From: Bacteroidales bacterium
GTDB taxonomy: Bacteria > Bacteroidota > Bacteroidia > Bacteroidales > UBA932
Direction: 5' to 3'
NCBI GenBank assembly: GCA_017398125.1
Contig: JAFQHE010000023.1
Location: forward strand, 1-62,628
Length of the DNA stretch: 62,628 nucleotides
Shown one piece after another: positions 1-9,125 of this stretch. Each line of letters opens with the position of its first letter. Position 1 is the stretch's first letter. The translations under genes and the position numbers were made by a program. The notes under the pieces were generated by a model. It made no database searches, was not told the origin of the DNA, and worked only from the letters and a program-made list of their open reading frames with translations.

Positions 1-16
1 AGCAGAACAAAAATAA
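1..16 (+). CDS. rpsF: 3' end of a gene, probably rpsF (ribosomal protein S6)
   Basis: One frame of the first 16 bases reads Ala-Glu-Gln-Lys-stop, with TAA at 14-16, just before the strong ribosome-binding site of rpsR. In Bacteroidota rpsF directly precedes rpsR and rplI, so this is probably the last few codons of S6. The call rests on gene order alone because too few residues are visible to recognise the family. Confidence 0.4.
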
Positions 17-32
17 TTAAGGAGGTATTATC

Positions 33-305
33 ATGGCAAATCAAGTAAATAACGAAATCCGTTACCTTAACCCTCCTACAGTAGAGGTTAAAAAGAAAAA
101 ATATTGCCGCTTCAAAAAAGCAGGTATCAAATATGTAGATTACAAAGACGCAGAGTTCTTGAAGAGATTCCTTAACGAGCAGGGTAAAATCCTTCCTCGC
201 CGTTTGACCGGTACTTCTTTGAAATTCCAGAAGAAAGTATCTCAAGCTGTTAAAAGAGCAAGACACTTGGCTTTGCTACCATATGTAACTGATTTATTGA
301 AATAA
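33..305 (+). CDS. rpsR: 30S ribosomal protein S18
   Basis: Small-subunit ribosomal protein S18, 90 residues, which binds 16S rRNA next to S6 in the platform. The core motif is clear: KYCRFKKAG near residue 23, followed by [13 protein letters not shown] and a basic LPRRLTGTS segment. The length is normal for Bacteroidota S18. A strong Shine-Dalgarno (AAGGAGGT, 19-26) sits 6 bases before the ATG. Such sites are otherwise rare in this window and fit a ribosomal-protein gene. It is the middle gene of an rpsF-rpsR-rplI operon, 14 bases before rplI. Confidence 0.97.
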   Translation: MANQVNNEIRYLNPPTVEVKKKKYCRFKKAGIKYVDYKDAEFLKRFLNEQGKILPRRLTGTSLKFQKKVSQAVKRARHLALLPYVTDLLK

Positions 306-319
306 GGAGGAGAGATAGT

Positions 320-769
320 ATGGAAATTATTTTGAAACAGGACGTTCCTCATTTGGGACATAAAGACGATGTAGTAGTTGTTAAGAATGGCTACGCTACA
401 AACTACCTTATTCCTCAAGGTTTTGCTATCATGGCAACTCCTTCTGCAAAGAAAGTTCACGCTGAGAACCTAAGACAAAGAGCTCACAAAGAGGCTAAAC
501 TTAGAGCAGACGCTGAGGCACTTGCAGCTAAAATGGAAGGAATGCAGGTTACAGTTGCAACTAAAGTTAGCTCTACTGGCAAAATCTTCGGTTCAGTTAA
601 CAACATTCAGGTTGCTGAGGCTCTTGCAGCTAAAGGTTTTGAGACTGACAGAAGAAACATCACTATCGTTGGTGAGGACAAACTTCAGGAGGTTGGCATT
701 TACGATGCAGTTGTAAAATGCTACAAAGATATCAAAGCAAACATCAAAGTTGAGGTTGTTGCTGAGTAA
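320..769 (+). CDS. rplI: 50S ribosomal protein L9
   Basis: Large-subunit protein L9, 149 residues, which binds 23S rRNA domain V through its N-terminal domain. The N-terminus (MEIILKQDVPHLGHKDDVV, then KNGYATNYLIPQGFA) is the diagnostic L9 signature. It is followed by a long charged connecting helix (about residues 45-75) and the C-terminal domain. The length matches the family. A purine-rich ribosome-binding site (AAGGAGGAG) precedes the start. It is the last gene of the operon and is followed by a strong intrinsic terminator. Confidence 0.97.
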   Translation: MEIILKQDVPHLGHKDDVVVVKNGYATNYLIPQGFAIMATPSAKKVHAENLRQRAHKEAKLRADAEALAAKMEGMQVTVATKVSSTGKIFGSVNNIQVAEALAAKGFETDRRNITIVGEDKLQEVGIYDAVVKCYKDIKANIKVEVVAE

Positions 770-792
770 TCAAACATCTGAAAGATATAGAA

Positions 793-819
793 AAGGTGGC
801 CATGCGGTCACCTTTTTTT
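793..819 (+). terminator. Intrinsic terminator of the rpsR-rplI operon
   Basis: A 9-bp stem (AAGGTGGCC with GGTCACCTT, one G-T pair) and a 4-nt loop ATGC are followed by a run of T. It lies 24 bases after the rplI stop. Confidence 0.9.
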
Positions 820-888
820 ATAATTGAACAATCCGGCTTATACTCTGTTTCTTATATGAATCCAACACAACCGTTGGATAAATTAAAT

Positions 889-1356
889 ATGAAAAGCATT
901 GTTTTAGTCTGCAGGGTACTATTCTTTATAATTATAGCTGCACCATTCCTAATTATCTCCCGCAACGGATACAGTTTTGAGCCCCAACCCAAAATTGCAG
1001 GAATTTACAGCACAGCACGAGGTATAACTGCATCGAATGGCGACAAGATAGTCGGGATATGGCTTACCCATAAAGGTGATTCAAAGATTCAGATAGTAAA
1101 ATCTGCCGACGGGGGTTATTCAGGAAAACTGGTTTGGGTTGAGTCTCCCAACGAGGAGTTTACAGGAATGAATATTCTTAAGGATGTAACGTATAATCCT
1201 GACTCAGACAACTACGATTGCCCTTGGGTATACGATCCCAAGCTGAAGATTGCAGCCAGAGCGACCGCAAGGGTCACAAATGACACATTATATCTGAAGG
1301 CCAGGAAAGGTATAGTTTCGATGAATGAAATGTTCACCAGAGTAGATACACAATAG
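889..1356 (+). CDS. DUF2147 family secreted protein
   Basis: Small exported protein of 155 residues. The N-terminus is a hydrophobic signal segment (about residues 1-28). The mature part shows the DUF2147 pattern: DKIVGIWLTHKGDSKIQIVK, then a G-x-Y-x-G-K-L-V-W motif, L-K-D-V-x-Y, a YDPK turn and a final FTRV. DUF2147 proteins are predicted beta-barrel-like periplasmic or outer-membrane proteins of unknown function. I place the start at 889 because an upstream in-frame ATG (796) lies inside the rplI terminator. No partner genes are evident. It is flanked by terminators, so it is probably monocistronic. Confidence 0.75.
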   Translation: MKSIVLVCRVLFFIIIAAPFLIISRNGYSFEPQPKIAGIYSTARGITASNGDKIVGIWLTHKGDSKIQIVKSADGGYSGKLVWVESPNEEFTGMNILKDVTYNPDSDNYDCPWVYDPKLKIAARATARVTNDTLYLKARKGIVSMNEMFTRVDTQ

Positions 1357-1388
1357 CAACTTACAAGCGCTTGATCAATATATATCAA

Positions 1389-1422
1389 AGGGCTGTCGGG
1401 AGTGTTCCGGCGGCCTTTTTTG
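1389..1422 (+). terminator. Intrinsic terminator after the DUF2147 gene
   Basis: A stem of about 10 bp with G-T pairs and one bulge (AGGGCTGTCGG with CCGGCGGCCT) is followed by TTTTTT. Confidence 0.75.
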
Positions 1423-1424
1423 TT

Positions 1425-1455
1425 ATTGTGCAAATAAAATATTTTTTTATCTTTG
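1425..1455 (+). promoter_or_regulatory. Bacteroidota vegetative promoter for the GLUG lipoprotein operon
   Basis: The -7 box TATCTTTG (1448-1455) matches TAnnTTTG exactly. An ATTG at 1425-1428 lies 19 bp upstream at the -33 position. The expected start site is near 1461, about 20 bases before the first ATG. Confidence 0.75.
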
Positions 1456-1480
1456 AGTTTTTATAGTATCATTCAATTAT

Positions 1481-4426
1481 ATGAAGAGAGTCCATTCGCT
1501 TAAAAATGGAGCGAGCAGACAGGCCGGTCTGTTCTGCTTGAGCCTCCTGGCTTTAGTATTGATCTGCACATCGTGCGAGAAGGAGCCCATTCGTGAAATT
1601 ATAACGCCCACAGATGATTACCTTGGAACCAATACCCTCATATCTTTGGTTGAAGGGTGCTCCAAATACCCTTCAGACCACTTTGTGCTGACACTCCGCA
1701 CCTCGTCAGGAGATAAAATAAAAAGAACCGGCACAATAAAGTTCGGCAAAGGGTCAAATGCCCAGCTTCGTTTGGATTATGGCATTTCAGACGGACATTA
1801 TGAACTGCTTAACCTTGAGTATTCAAAGGAGGATAAGAATGGCATTCCTCGGACAAGACGCTTTGGACTGGGGTGCCGTCTCTCGTTTGAGAACGGAAAG
1901 ATGACACTGCACAGCAAATGGAATACCCGGATGCAGATGTTTGGAAGCGGCACGCCGGTGGATACCCTTTACATTGCCTCTGAGGACCATCTGGAGCAGC
2001 TCCGTCAGGCCGTAAATGATTCATTCACCAACGAAGAGATTGACAAAAACTACTATTTTCTCCAGACCGATGACCTTGACGGCTATATGTTGTCTGAATA
2101 TGTGAGTCCGGAATATGGCTGGATGCCAATAGGTTCACAACAGGAGGTGCCATTCCACTCAGTTTATGACGGTGGAGGATACGTTATTGACAATCTGTAC
2201 ATAAACAGGAAGTATATGTACGCCTCTGCGCTTTTCGGTTTTACAGATGGCGCACACATTAGGAATGTGCATATCACAAATGCAGATATCAGGGGAGATT
2301 TTGGAGTATCGGGACTTGTGGGAATAGTTGTAAGCGGCGCAGGACGGTTTACAGGCACATTCATAGAGAGGTGTACCGTAAGCAACAGTACCATTACAGG
2401 CGCACGTGAGAGTTATGGCGTAGGCGGTCTTGTGGGTGTAATAGATATGAATACCGGTATAGTTGCCGACCACTGCAAGTCGCTGGACAATTCCATCTTC
2501 GCTTCACATCAGGCGGGCGGTGTGGTTGGTGCCGGATCAAGAGGTTCGATGATTGCAGTCACCCTCTGTGAGAACAGCAGTGCCGTAAAATCTGAATATA
2601 ACAGTGCCGGAGGCATTGTGGCTGTATGCGACACACTACAGGCAATGGGCTGCATAAACAGGGGTACTGTTGACGGTTCTACCCTATTTACCACTGCTAA
2701 CGAAGAGAACATCCAGAACTGTGTTGGCACAGGCGGTATAGCCGGAGGTGCAGGGCCCTGCAATTTTACAGCATGTGTGAACTTTGGACCGGTCAATGGC
2801 AAGAGCGGAGTTGGCGGCATCCTTGGAAGCACACGTGTATCCGGCTCACAACCCGGTGAAGCATATATAAGCAACAATGCCGTGTTCCTCAATTGCAAGA
2901 ATGAGGGGGCAGTAAGCGGCAACGAATATGTAGGCGGCCTCTGCGGAGATTCACAGGTAGGATGCAAAGGCTCCATCAATAAAGGGAAAATTACAGCGAC
3001 ATCGAGATATGCAGGCGGCCTTATAGGAATGGCTCCGATCTCTGTGGTCCACAACAATCTGAACATAGGAGAGGTAAGGGCATATCAATATGCCGGAGGC
3101 ATTGCCGGAGTATCTCACTGCACATTTATGGCAATCAACCAGAATATGGGCAAGATCACTGCAGAACACTCCCACGCAGCCGGAATACTTGGAGCAGGCA
3201 GCAACGATGTTACCATCAACTACTGCGCAAATTTTGGAGATGTGGTTTCCGACAGGGAGGCCTATACTTCGGGAATCTGTGCCGAGGTCGGCAAACCTGA
3301 AGGTCCCCTTGACTATGTGGTTCTTGTAGTGGCAGGTGCGGAGGTTATCGGAAGCATCATTGACATGGTTTTTGTGTGTTTGCCCTTTCCTGATGCGGCA
3401 GCACCAATTTTGTCGGGAGTATCACTTACATGGACTATAGCTACAACAATTACTGAGTTTGTCTTTGCAGGGTTGAATATAGACAGCATTATATCAAATG
3501 ACGAAATACGCAGCATCAATGAGGAGAATCTTGCAGAACTTGATGCTATAGGGAAACAGGTGTCAGAAGAACTTGAGAACAACCGTAATGCAGCAGACAT
3601 TGACCCTGAACTTCTTGGACTTCCGGAGGAGTATGCAGAAAATCTGCAAAAACTGGTGGAACATATAGAGAATGAGGATAACTACTCGATATTCAACGAC
3701 AACGCCAATAAAGAGCGCGAAGAGAGGTTCTCAGAGGTCAACACTATGGAACATTATAAGGAGATTATTCACACATGCATCTCAGGATTTACTACACTGG
3801 TATCACTTGCAGCCGGAATATGCGCTACTATTGCTTCTGGAGGTGCAGCCGCGCCGGCTATAGCTTTTACGCTACTGGGTGGAATCTCCTCAATAGTAGG
3901 AGCCGGCAACTCCATGTGGCAGACACTGACCACATACGAGCAGAATATAGTTACTCTTGACCAGTGCATTCAGGCCGGTTTCATTTCGGCCCCTGACCAG
4001 GCAGAAGGAGCAACAGGCGGAATTGTTGCAAAACTCAACTCCTACGGACAAATTACAGACTGCATCAATATTGGACGCGGAACATCAGCAGGAGGCCACC
4101 TTGTAGGTTATGCCGGCCATAACTCCTTGGTAAAGAACTCCCTTACTGTAGCACCAGCGGGCTCTTGGGGAGGCATCTATGCAAGCAAGGAGGGCAATGC
4201 CGACATGTCTGGCCTCTATTATCTTGCAGAAGAATCTGCCGCACGCCAGGCCATAGGCTCCATGAGCGGGGCAACACCACTTACCCTTGATGAACTGGCA
4301 GATTCCAGCAAGTTCCAAGGATGGGATTTTGACTCCGACAAAGGCAGGTGGAGCATCCCAAAAAGAGGCAACATACTCTACCCTATTCCATATAAATCAC
4401 GCTATACAGTTGACGATCAAAATTAA
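1481..4426 (+). CDS. Giant GLUG-repeat surface lipoprotein with an inserted hydrophobic helical block
   Basis: Lipoprotein of 981 residues. The signal peptide ends in CTSC, with lipidated Cys32 followed by EKE, which suits export to the cell surface. Residues 200-600 hold at least nine GLUG-type repeats (GGLVG, GGVVG, GGIAG, GGILG, GGLCG, GGLIG and variants), which are predicted to stack as a right-handed beta-solenoid. Repeats resume near 845-880. The C-terminal tail (GWDFDSDKGRWSIP, then YPIP) is typical of GLUG proteins. Residues about 606-842 are different: hydrophobic segments at 609-633, 639-665 and 765-810 flank a charged helical region (670-760). Function unknown; adhesion or substrate binding is plausible. 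It is the first gene of a three-gene operon, 12 bases from the next. Confidence 0.85.
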   Translation: MKRVHSLKNGASRQAGLFCLSLLALVLICTSCEKEPIREIITPTDDYLGTNTLISLVEGCSKYPSDHFVLTLRTSSGDKIKRTGTIKFGKGSNAQLRLDYGISDGHYELLNLEYSKEDKNGIPRTRRFGLGCRLSFENGKMTLHSKWNTRMQMFGSGTPVDTLYIASEDHLEQLRQAVNDSFTNEEIDKNYYFLQTDDLDGYMLSEYVSPEYGWMPIGSQQEVPFHSVYDGGGYVIDNLYINRKYMYASALFGFTDGAHIRNVHITNADIRGDFGVSGLVGIVVSGAGRFTGTFIERCTVSNSTITGARESYGVGGLVGVIDMNTGIVADHCKSLDNSIFASHQAGGVVGAGSRGSMIAVTLCENSSAVKSEYNSAGGIVAVCDTLQAMGCINRGTVDGSTLFTTANEENIQNCVGTGGIAGGAGPCNFTACVNFGPVNGKSGVGGILGSTRVSGSQPGEAYISNNAVFLNCKNEGAVSGNEYVGGLCGDSQVGCKGSINKGKITATSRYAGGLIGMAPISVVHNNLNIGEVRAYQYAGGIAGVSHCTFMAINQNMGKITAEHSHAAGILGAGSNDVTINYCANFGDVVSDREAYTSGICAEVGKPEGPLDYVVLVVAGAEVIGSIIDMVFVCLPFPDAAAPILSGVSLTWTIATTITEFVFAGLNIDSIISNDEIRSINEENLAELDAIGKQVSEELENNRNAADIDPELLGLPEEYAENLQKLVEHIENEDNYSIFNDNANKEREERFSEVNTMEHYKEIIHTCISGFTTLVSLAAGICATIASGGAAAPAIAFTLLGGISSIVGAGNSMWQTLTTYEQNIVTLDQCIQAGFISAPDQAEGATGGIVAKLNSYGQITDCINIGRGTSAGGHLVGYAGHNSLVKNSLTVAPAGSWGGIYASKEGNADMSGLYYLAEESAARQAIGSMSGATPLTLDELADSSKFQGWDFDSDKGRWSIPKRGNILYPIPYKSRYTVDDQN

Positions 4427-4438
4427 AACCATATAACA

Positions 4439-7400
4439 ATGAAGAGACTATTTTTACTTATTATATCCGGCATTCTGCTCTTTTCAATATCATCATGCGA
4501 AAAGGATAAGGAGCCCCTTCCGGCACCGCACATGATTGAAGTTGGCGATGGTGCATTTGAATGCCGTTTTCATCTGCCGCAGTCGACCTACAACTTTGAC
4601 TGGGGATTCTTCTCTGACAAACTGCAACTTATCTTCTATCCGCTTGGCCCCACACTGAAAAGAGTTGAGCCATTCACCTATAATGGATATTTGTTGGCGC
4701 ATGATGAGCATATTGTCACATTCAGGCACGGCGGTTCATATTGGGGAGAGAACCTTCCATCGGGAAGATTCCTGATGAGACTTGTATTGCCCGACAACGG
4801 GAAATATCTTGTCAAAGAGTTCACTGTTGCAGTCTCTGCATACGGCCTCAGAATCATAACCCCAATTGAAAGCAGTTACAACACTCTTGATCCGCTATAT
4901 GACAATGACACAACCGCCGGTTATCCGGGGTCCGAAGGCAATCCTTATATTATTGCATCGTATGACGATTTCCGCTCAATGTGCAGCAGTTTGAGAAAGG
5001 ATGAGACAGCCGGACGCGGTCTCCATTTTCTACAGACAGCAAACATTGAGGTACCCGGCACCAGCGGAGCCCTTGCTGAGGATGGCTGGTTCGGTACAGA
5101 CTTTGCCGGAACATACAGCGGAGCCGAAGAGGGTATAACCATATTCGGATTCTCTTTTGCCGGCTCTGACATGGGAAATGAGAACAAGAATATAGGATTG
5201 TTCCGCACTTTGAAATCTGGTGCAACATTCAAAAAAATAATACTCTACAACAATGGAATCAACGGTGTATCTGAAAAGTGCGGTATTCTTGCCGGTTCAA
5301 TTGAGACCGACGGCATTGTAAAAATCAGCGACTGCCAGTTCCGCGGCACCATAAGCGACAGCAAATTCCACACAGGAGGCATAATAGGATATATGTCAGG
5401 CGGCTCTATAGAGATTCTCAACACCGATATCGGAGCGCAGATTCTCCAATGCGGAGAGTATACAGGCGGTATAATAGGATACGTCACAGGCTCAAACCCG
5501 CAAATTACCATAGATGGGCTTACCAGCAAACTCCAGCCGATAGTGGTCAAAGGTTCCTCTTATGTCGGCGGAATCTTTGGCAAGATCTCCAATGCAGACC
5601 TGACTCTTAAGAATATAAAACTGGCACATGAATCAACACAATCCGAGAATGAGGCTATAGTAGGCTCAGGACCATACGTGGGCGGAATCGCAGGCGAACT
5701 CTATTCATCGGACTCCAATGCCCAAATAAGTTTGGATAATGTCTCACTCTCATTCCCGATCAAAGGAAAGGATAATACCGGAGGACTCTTTGGAAAAGTG
5801 AACAATGCCGGATACACACTCAAATTGACCCAAACGAGAGTCTCTTCAAATCTGATTGGAGCATACAATGCCGGAGGATTCATTGGCAGCACAGACTCAG
5901 AATCTTCGGATGGGTCGCATCCTTTTAAAATGGAATTCAATGATTATGTCGGATTTGGCGTCATAAACTCTAACTACACAAAAGTAAGCGGAAGCAAAAA
6001 TGTGGGAGGCATGATGGGCTATGCATCAAACATTGAAATTTCGGCCGACAACGCCACCGTAAAAATTGAGACATCCGTATCCGGCTCGTCAGACAATATC
6101 GGCGGCCTTATAGGAGCATTTGTCAATTGCAGCAAAACACTCTCGCTAAAGAGATTCCAGTTTGCATCCCAATCAGAAATTACGGGCAAGAACAATGTGG
6201 GTGGAGTATGCGGCTATATGGCAAGAGCCTCAATGGATGGCGGACGCTACAACTTCTCTTTCCCTGAGAATACTGAAATTTACAAGATCCCTACTCAGAG
6301 CGAGTTCGAAAAGGAGTACATTGGCTCCGAATATTCAGAACACATGGCCAATGTTGCCCTGAAGGTCAAGGGAGAAACCAATATCGGCGGAATTGCAGGT
6401 CTGGCAGAAGAGAAATCAAAGATCACAAATATCTATGTATGTGCAGAAGTTTCAGGTACCCAAAAAATAGGTGGTGCTGTAGGATATTTTAAACCCGGAT
6501 ATGACAATATCTCCTCTGTAGATGCATATAATCCGGATGATGCATCGGTAGGATACCATTTTGATACGTATGGCTCCGCCCCATACAAAGAGAACTACAT
6601 AAGAGGTGTAATTACAGGCGCAACCCAAAAGGGGATCTCCGCAGATAAGGTTTTGTGTGGCGGAATTGTAGGAGAATTATACGGCTCCGGAGTTATAGCC
6701 CACTGTATGAACTACGCATCAATAAGTAACGGTAACCACTCCAAAAATGAAGGAGGAGCCATCGGACATGGCGGTATCGCAGGAGAGATAGGATACAACT
6801 CTCCTGGAGCCCCTCTGCTCTACTACTGCGTGAATGCAGGAGAGGTCAATGGAGACAGCGTAGTTGGTGGCGTCTGCGGCAGAATTGTAGGCGGTTCCGA
6901 TGCAAATAATCTATACTTGAATATACAGTACTGCGCCAACTTTGGAAAGGTAATATGCAATCAGAAGAAAAGTTTTCCTGATGAGAGTGGAGGTTGCGGA
7001 GGCATTTTTGGAGATTGTGGCCATCCGGGAATTTTGGTGGCAGGATGTGCAAACCATGGAGAGATAAAGGCAAATGCATATCTTCAGGGAGTTGGTGGAA
7101 TTGGAGGTGTGCTGGGATATGACCCGGGTGGAGCGCATGAACGGCATAATGGTGTGGTTATAGGATGTGCCAACACCGGATCCCTCGACAATCAGGACAC
7201 ACGCACCAATATGGGTGGCATAATAGGATGGATGGAAGAGGGAAGGGACAATAAAGGCGATGCGGCCGTTTTGGGATGCTACAACAAAGGCAGGATTCTC
7301 ACTATGGGAGGAAACGGACGTGCCGGAATTGTTGGCTATGTAGACCGCTATGCCGAAATCCAATGTTGCATTTCATTTACAGCACCTGATTATACAAACG

Positions 7401-7639
7401 ATGAATGTAACCTTATCTGGGCAAATGAGAAGGGAAGTTACTATATAAAGTACAACTACATGACAGGTGATTACGACAGGAGCTATGCCGACAACATAAA
7501 CACATCAAACATGTCCGACCCTGCCACATTCCCTCATCTCCACCTAAATGAGAGCAATTCATACTGGAAAATGAGCAATGGAGATCCGCATCCACAAATA
7601 CGCTATTGCCCATTCCAGAATGCCACATACAACAAGTAG
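4439..7639 (+). CDS. Giant GLUG-repeat surface lipoprotein (second copy)
   Basis: Lipoprotein of 1066 residues with lipobox SISSC (Cys20) followed by EKDKE. After a distinct N-terminal domain (to about residue 150) comes GSEGNPYIIASYDDF, the entry motif common in GLUG proteins. At least fifteen GLUG-like repeats then run to about residue 980 (GGIIGYM, GGIFGKI, GGIAGEL, GGLFGKV, GGMMGYA, GGVCGRI, GGIIGWM and others), predicting a long beta-solenoid. Unlike its upstream neighbour it has no hydrophobic insert. The two proteins share domain type and an MKR start but little else, so they are old paralogues rather than a recent duplication. It probably projects from the outer membrane; ligand unknown. 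Confidence 0.85.
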   Translation: MKRLFLLIISGILLFSISSCEKDKEPLPAPHMIEVGDGAFECRFHLPQSTYNFDWGFFSDKLQLIFYPLGPTLKRVEPFTYNGYLLAHDEHIVTFRHGGSYWGENLPSGRFLMRLVLPDNGKYLVKEFTVAVSAYGLRIITPIESSYNTLDPLYDNDTTAGYPGSEGNPYIIASYDDFRSMCSSLRKDETAGRGLHFLQTANIEVPGTSGALAEDGWFGTDFAGTYSGAEEGITIFGFSFAGSDMGNENKNIGLFRTLKSGATFKKIILYNNGINGVSEKCGILAGSIETDGIVKISDCQFRGTISDSKFHTGGIIGYMSGGSIEILNTDIGAQILQCGEYTGGIIGYVTGSNPQITIDGLTSKLQPIVVKGSSYVGGIFGKISNADLTLKNIKLAHESTQSENEAIVGSGPYVGGIAGELYSSDSNAQISLDNVSLSFPIKGKDNTGGLFGKVNNAGYTLKLTQTRVSSNLIGAYNAGGFIGSTDSESSDGSHPFKMEFNDYVGFGVINSNYTKVSGSKNVGGMMGYASNIEISADNATVKIETSVSGSSDNIGGLIGAFVNCSKTLSLKRFQFASQSEITGKNNVGGVCGYMARASMDGGRYNFSFPENTEIYKIPTQSEFEKEYIGSEYSEHMANVALKVKGETNIGGIAGLAEEKSKITNIYVCAEVSGTQKIGGAVGYFKPGYDNISSVDAYNPDDASVGYHFDTYGSAPYKENYIRGVITGATQKGISADKVLCGGIVGELYGSGVIAHCMNYASISNGNHSKNEGGAIGHGGIAGEIGYNSPGAPLLYYCVNAGEVNGDSVVGGVCGRIVGGSDANNLYLNIQYCANFGKVICNQKKSFPDESGGCGGIFGDCGHPGILVAGCANHGEIKANAYLQGVGGIGGVLGYDPGGAHERHNGVVIGCANTGSLDNQDTRTNMGGIIGWMEEGRDNKGDAAVLGCYNKGRILTMGGNGRAGIVGYVDRYAEIQCCISFTAPDYTNDECNLIWANEKGSYYIKYNYMTGDYDRSYADNINTSNMSDPATFPHLHLNESNSYWKMSNGDPHPQIRYCPFQNATYNK

Positions 7640-7663
7640 ATTTTTATAATTTACGAGCAGAAA

Positions 7664-8869
7664 ATGGAACAGCAAACAATAATGAACAAGCCCCATTACA
7701 ATATTCTCGACGGCCTGCGCGGTGTTGCAGCCCTTCTTGTTGTATGGTACCACGTATTTGAAGGGTTTGCCTTTGCAGAGGCCACAAATGGAGCCGGCGA
7801 GGGACTTATAAAGATATTCAACCACGGATACCTTGCAGTAGATTTCTTCTTCATGCTGTCGGGATTTGTAATAAGTTATGCCTACGACTCAAGATGGCAA
7901 GGAATGTCCGTAGGAAAATTCTTCAAGAGAAGACTTGTACGCCTCCACCCTATGGTTATTATTGGTGCCATTATAGGAACTCTTGCATTCTGCGTTGGAG
8001 GCTGCAGCAACTGGAGCGGAGAGAGCGCAAGCTGGTACAATATAGTGGTTGCCGCCATTTTGGGCATGCTGCTTCTTCCTGCAATTCCCGGTTGTAGCAA
8101 CGATGTGAGGGGAAACGGCGAAATGTTTCCACTCAACGGGCCGAGCTGGTCACTCTTCTTCGAATATCTGGGCAACATAATATATGCTCTCATTATAAGG
8201 AGACTCTCCACAAAATGGCTTAAGGTTACTGCCATTGTTCTGGGCCTTCTTTTTGGATATTTTGCCATAACGGACATGTCGGGCTACGGAAGCATTGGAG
8301 TTGGCTGGACTCTTGACAAAATGAACTTTACAGGCGGTCTTTTGCGTATGCTCTTCCCGTTCACCGTTGGAATGGCAATACGCCGCACCCTTTTTGCCTA
8401 TAACGGAACAAAAGAGGCAAACTCTTCATTCTCATTGAAGACGAAGGGTTTCTCCAAAAGTTGGGCATTCATGGCAAGCACTGTAATACTTATAGTCATG
8501 TTTTCAGTTCCATTCCTTGGCGTTGAGGAGAATTTCAGCATGAACGGCCTTTACGAGTTCTGCACAATTGCCCTCGTTTTTCCATTGATAATAATAATGG
8601 GAGCAGGAGCCGGCAATAAACTGCAAAGCACAAACGGCAAGAGGATTGACACAATAAGCAACTTCCTTGGCAGGTTGTCATACCCGTTATATATCATCCA
8701 CTACCCTATAATGTATATGCTCTACAGTTGGATGATAAAGGAAGAGGTCTACACATTGTCTCAGGGATGGCCGGCCGTTGTGGCGGCAATTGCGGCCATT
8801 CTGATTGTAGCAGTTCTCTCAATGAAACTCTACGAATTTGTTGAAACTCTTTTAAAACGCCGGCTGTAA
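7664..8869 (+). CDS. Acyltransferase 3 family integral membrane O-acyltransferase
   Basis: Membrane protein of 401 residues of the acyltransferase-3 (OafA/YrhL-like) family, which transfers acetyl or other acyl groups onto surface glycans. The family start motif LDGLRGVAALLVVWYHVFE (about residues 15-33) contains the conserved Arg and His. FFFMLSGFVISY and the basic FFKRRLVRLHPM follow, then about ten hydrophobic helices. There is no C-terminal SGNH domain. A second in-frame ATG at 7682 (MNKPHYN) is an equally good start. It sits 24 bases after the second GLUG gene and is probably co-transcribed, which suggests it modifies a surface polymer linked to those lipoproteins. Confidence 0.85.
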   Translation: MEQQTIMNKPHYNILDGLRGVAALLVVWYHVFEGFAFAEATNGAGEGLIKIFNHGYLAVDFFFMLSGFVISYAYDSRWQGMSVGKFFKRRLVRLHPMVIIGAIIGTLAFCVGGCSNWSGESASWYNIVVAAILGMLLLPAIPGCSNDVRGNGEMFPLNGPSWSLFFEYLGNIIYALIIRRLSTKWLKVTAIVLGLLFGYFAITDMSGYGSIGVGWTLDKMNFTGGLLRMLFPFTVGMAIRRTLFAYNGTKEANSSFSLKTKGFSKSWAFMASTVILIVMFSVPFLGVEENFSMNGLYEFCTIALVFPLIIIMGAGAGNKLQSTNGKRIDTISNFLGRLSYPLYIIHYPIMYMLYSWMIKEEVYTLSQGWPAVVAAIAAILIVAVLSMKLYEFVETLLKRRL

Positions 8870-8918
8870 AAGTTCTGAGTGCATTTTGCCTCCCGACGGT
8901 ATTTTAAACATAACAAAC

Positions 8919-8932
8919 TGTATTACAATACA
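8919..8932. promoter_or_regulatory. 14-bp palindrome, possible operator
   Basis: TGTATT-AC-AATACA is a perfect inverted repeat in non-coding DNA, centred about 200 bp before the start expected from the -24/-12 element at 9099. This is a plausible position for an enhancer-binding activator. Confidence 0.35.
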
Positions 8933-9025
8933 TTATGCACTAATAGCAACATTCTGCTGATAACTAACTGAATATCAATATGTTGCAATATCGGCAAGAA
9001 AGTGAAAGATTTACACCGCTATAAC

Positions 9026-9042
9026 TATCTGATTTTCAGATA
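9026..9042. promoter_or_regulatory. 17-bp palindrome, possible operator
   Basis: TATCTGA-TTT-TCAGATA is a perfect 7-bp inverted repeat in non-coding DNA, about 90 bp before the expected start of the short unit at 9126. It is too short and has no T-run, so it is unlikely to be a terminator. Confidence 0.4.
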
Positions 9043-9098
9043 CTCATTTATACCAACTGCAAGAATATAAAGGGCTGGAAATTCTTTTTTTTGTACTC

Positions 9099-9115
9099 TT
9101 GGTCATATCTTTGCA
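9099..9115 (+). promoter_or_regulatory. Candidate sigma-54 (-24/-12) promoter, overlapping a vegetative -7 box
   Basis: TTGGTCATATCTTTGCA has GG (9101-9102) and GC (9113-9114) separated by exactly 10 bp and ends in TTTGCA, as in the RpoN consensus TTGGCACGnnnnTTGCA. The CAC part is not conserved. TATCTTTG (9106-9113) also matches the vegetative -7 box, but no TTTG lies at the usual 19-bp distance (the nearest is 12 bp away). Either factor could use it. Confidence 0.5.
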
Positions 9116-9125
9116 ATATGAAATT

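Noticed and set aside
1481-7639. Recent tandem duplication of the GLUG genes
   Set aside because: The two proteins share repeat type only; N-terminal domains and the insert differ.
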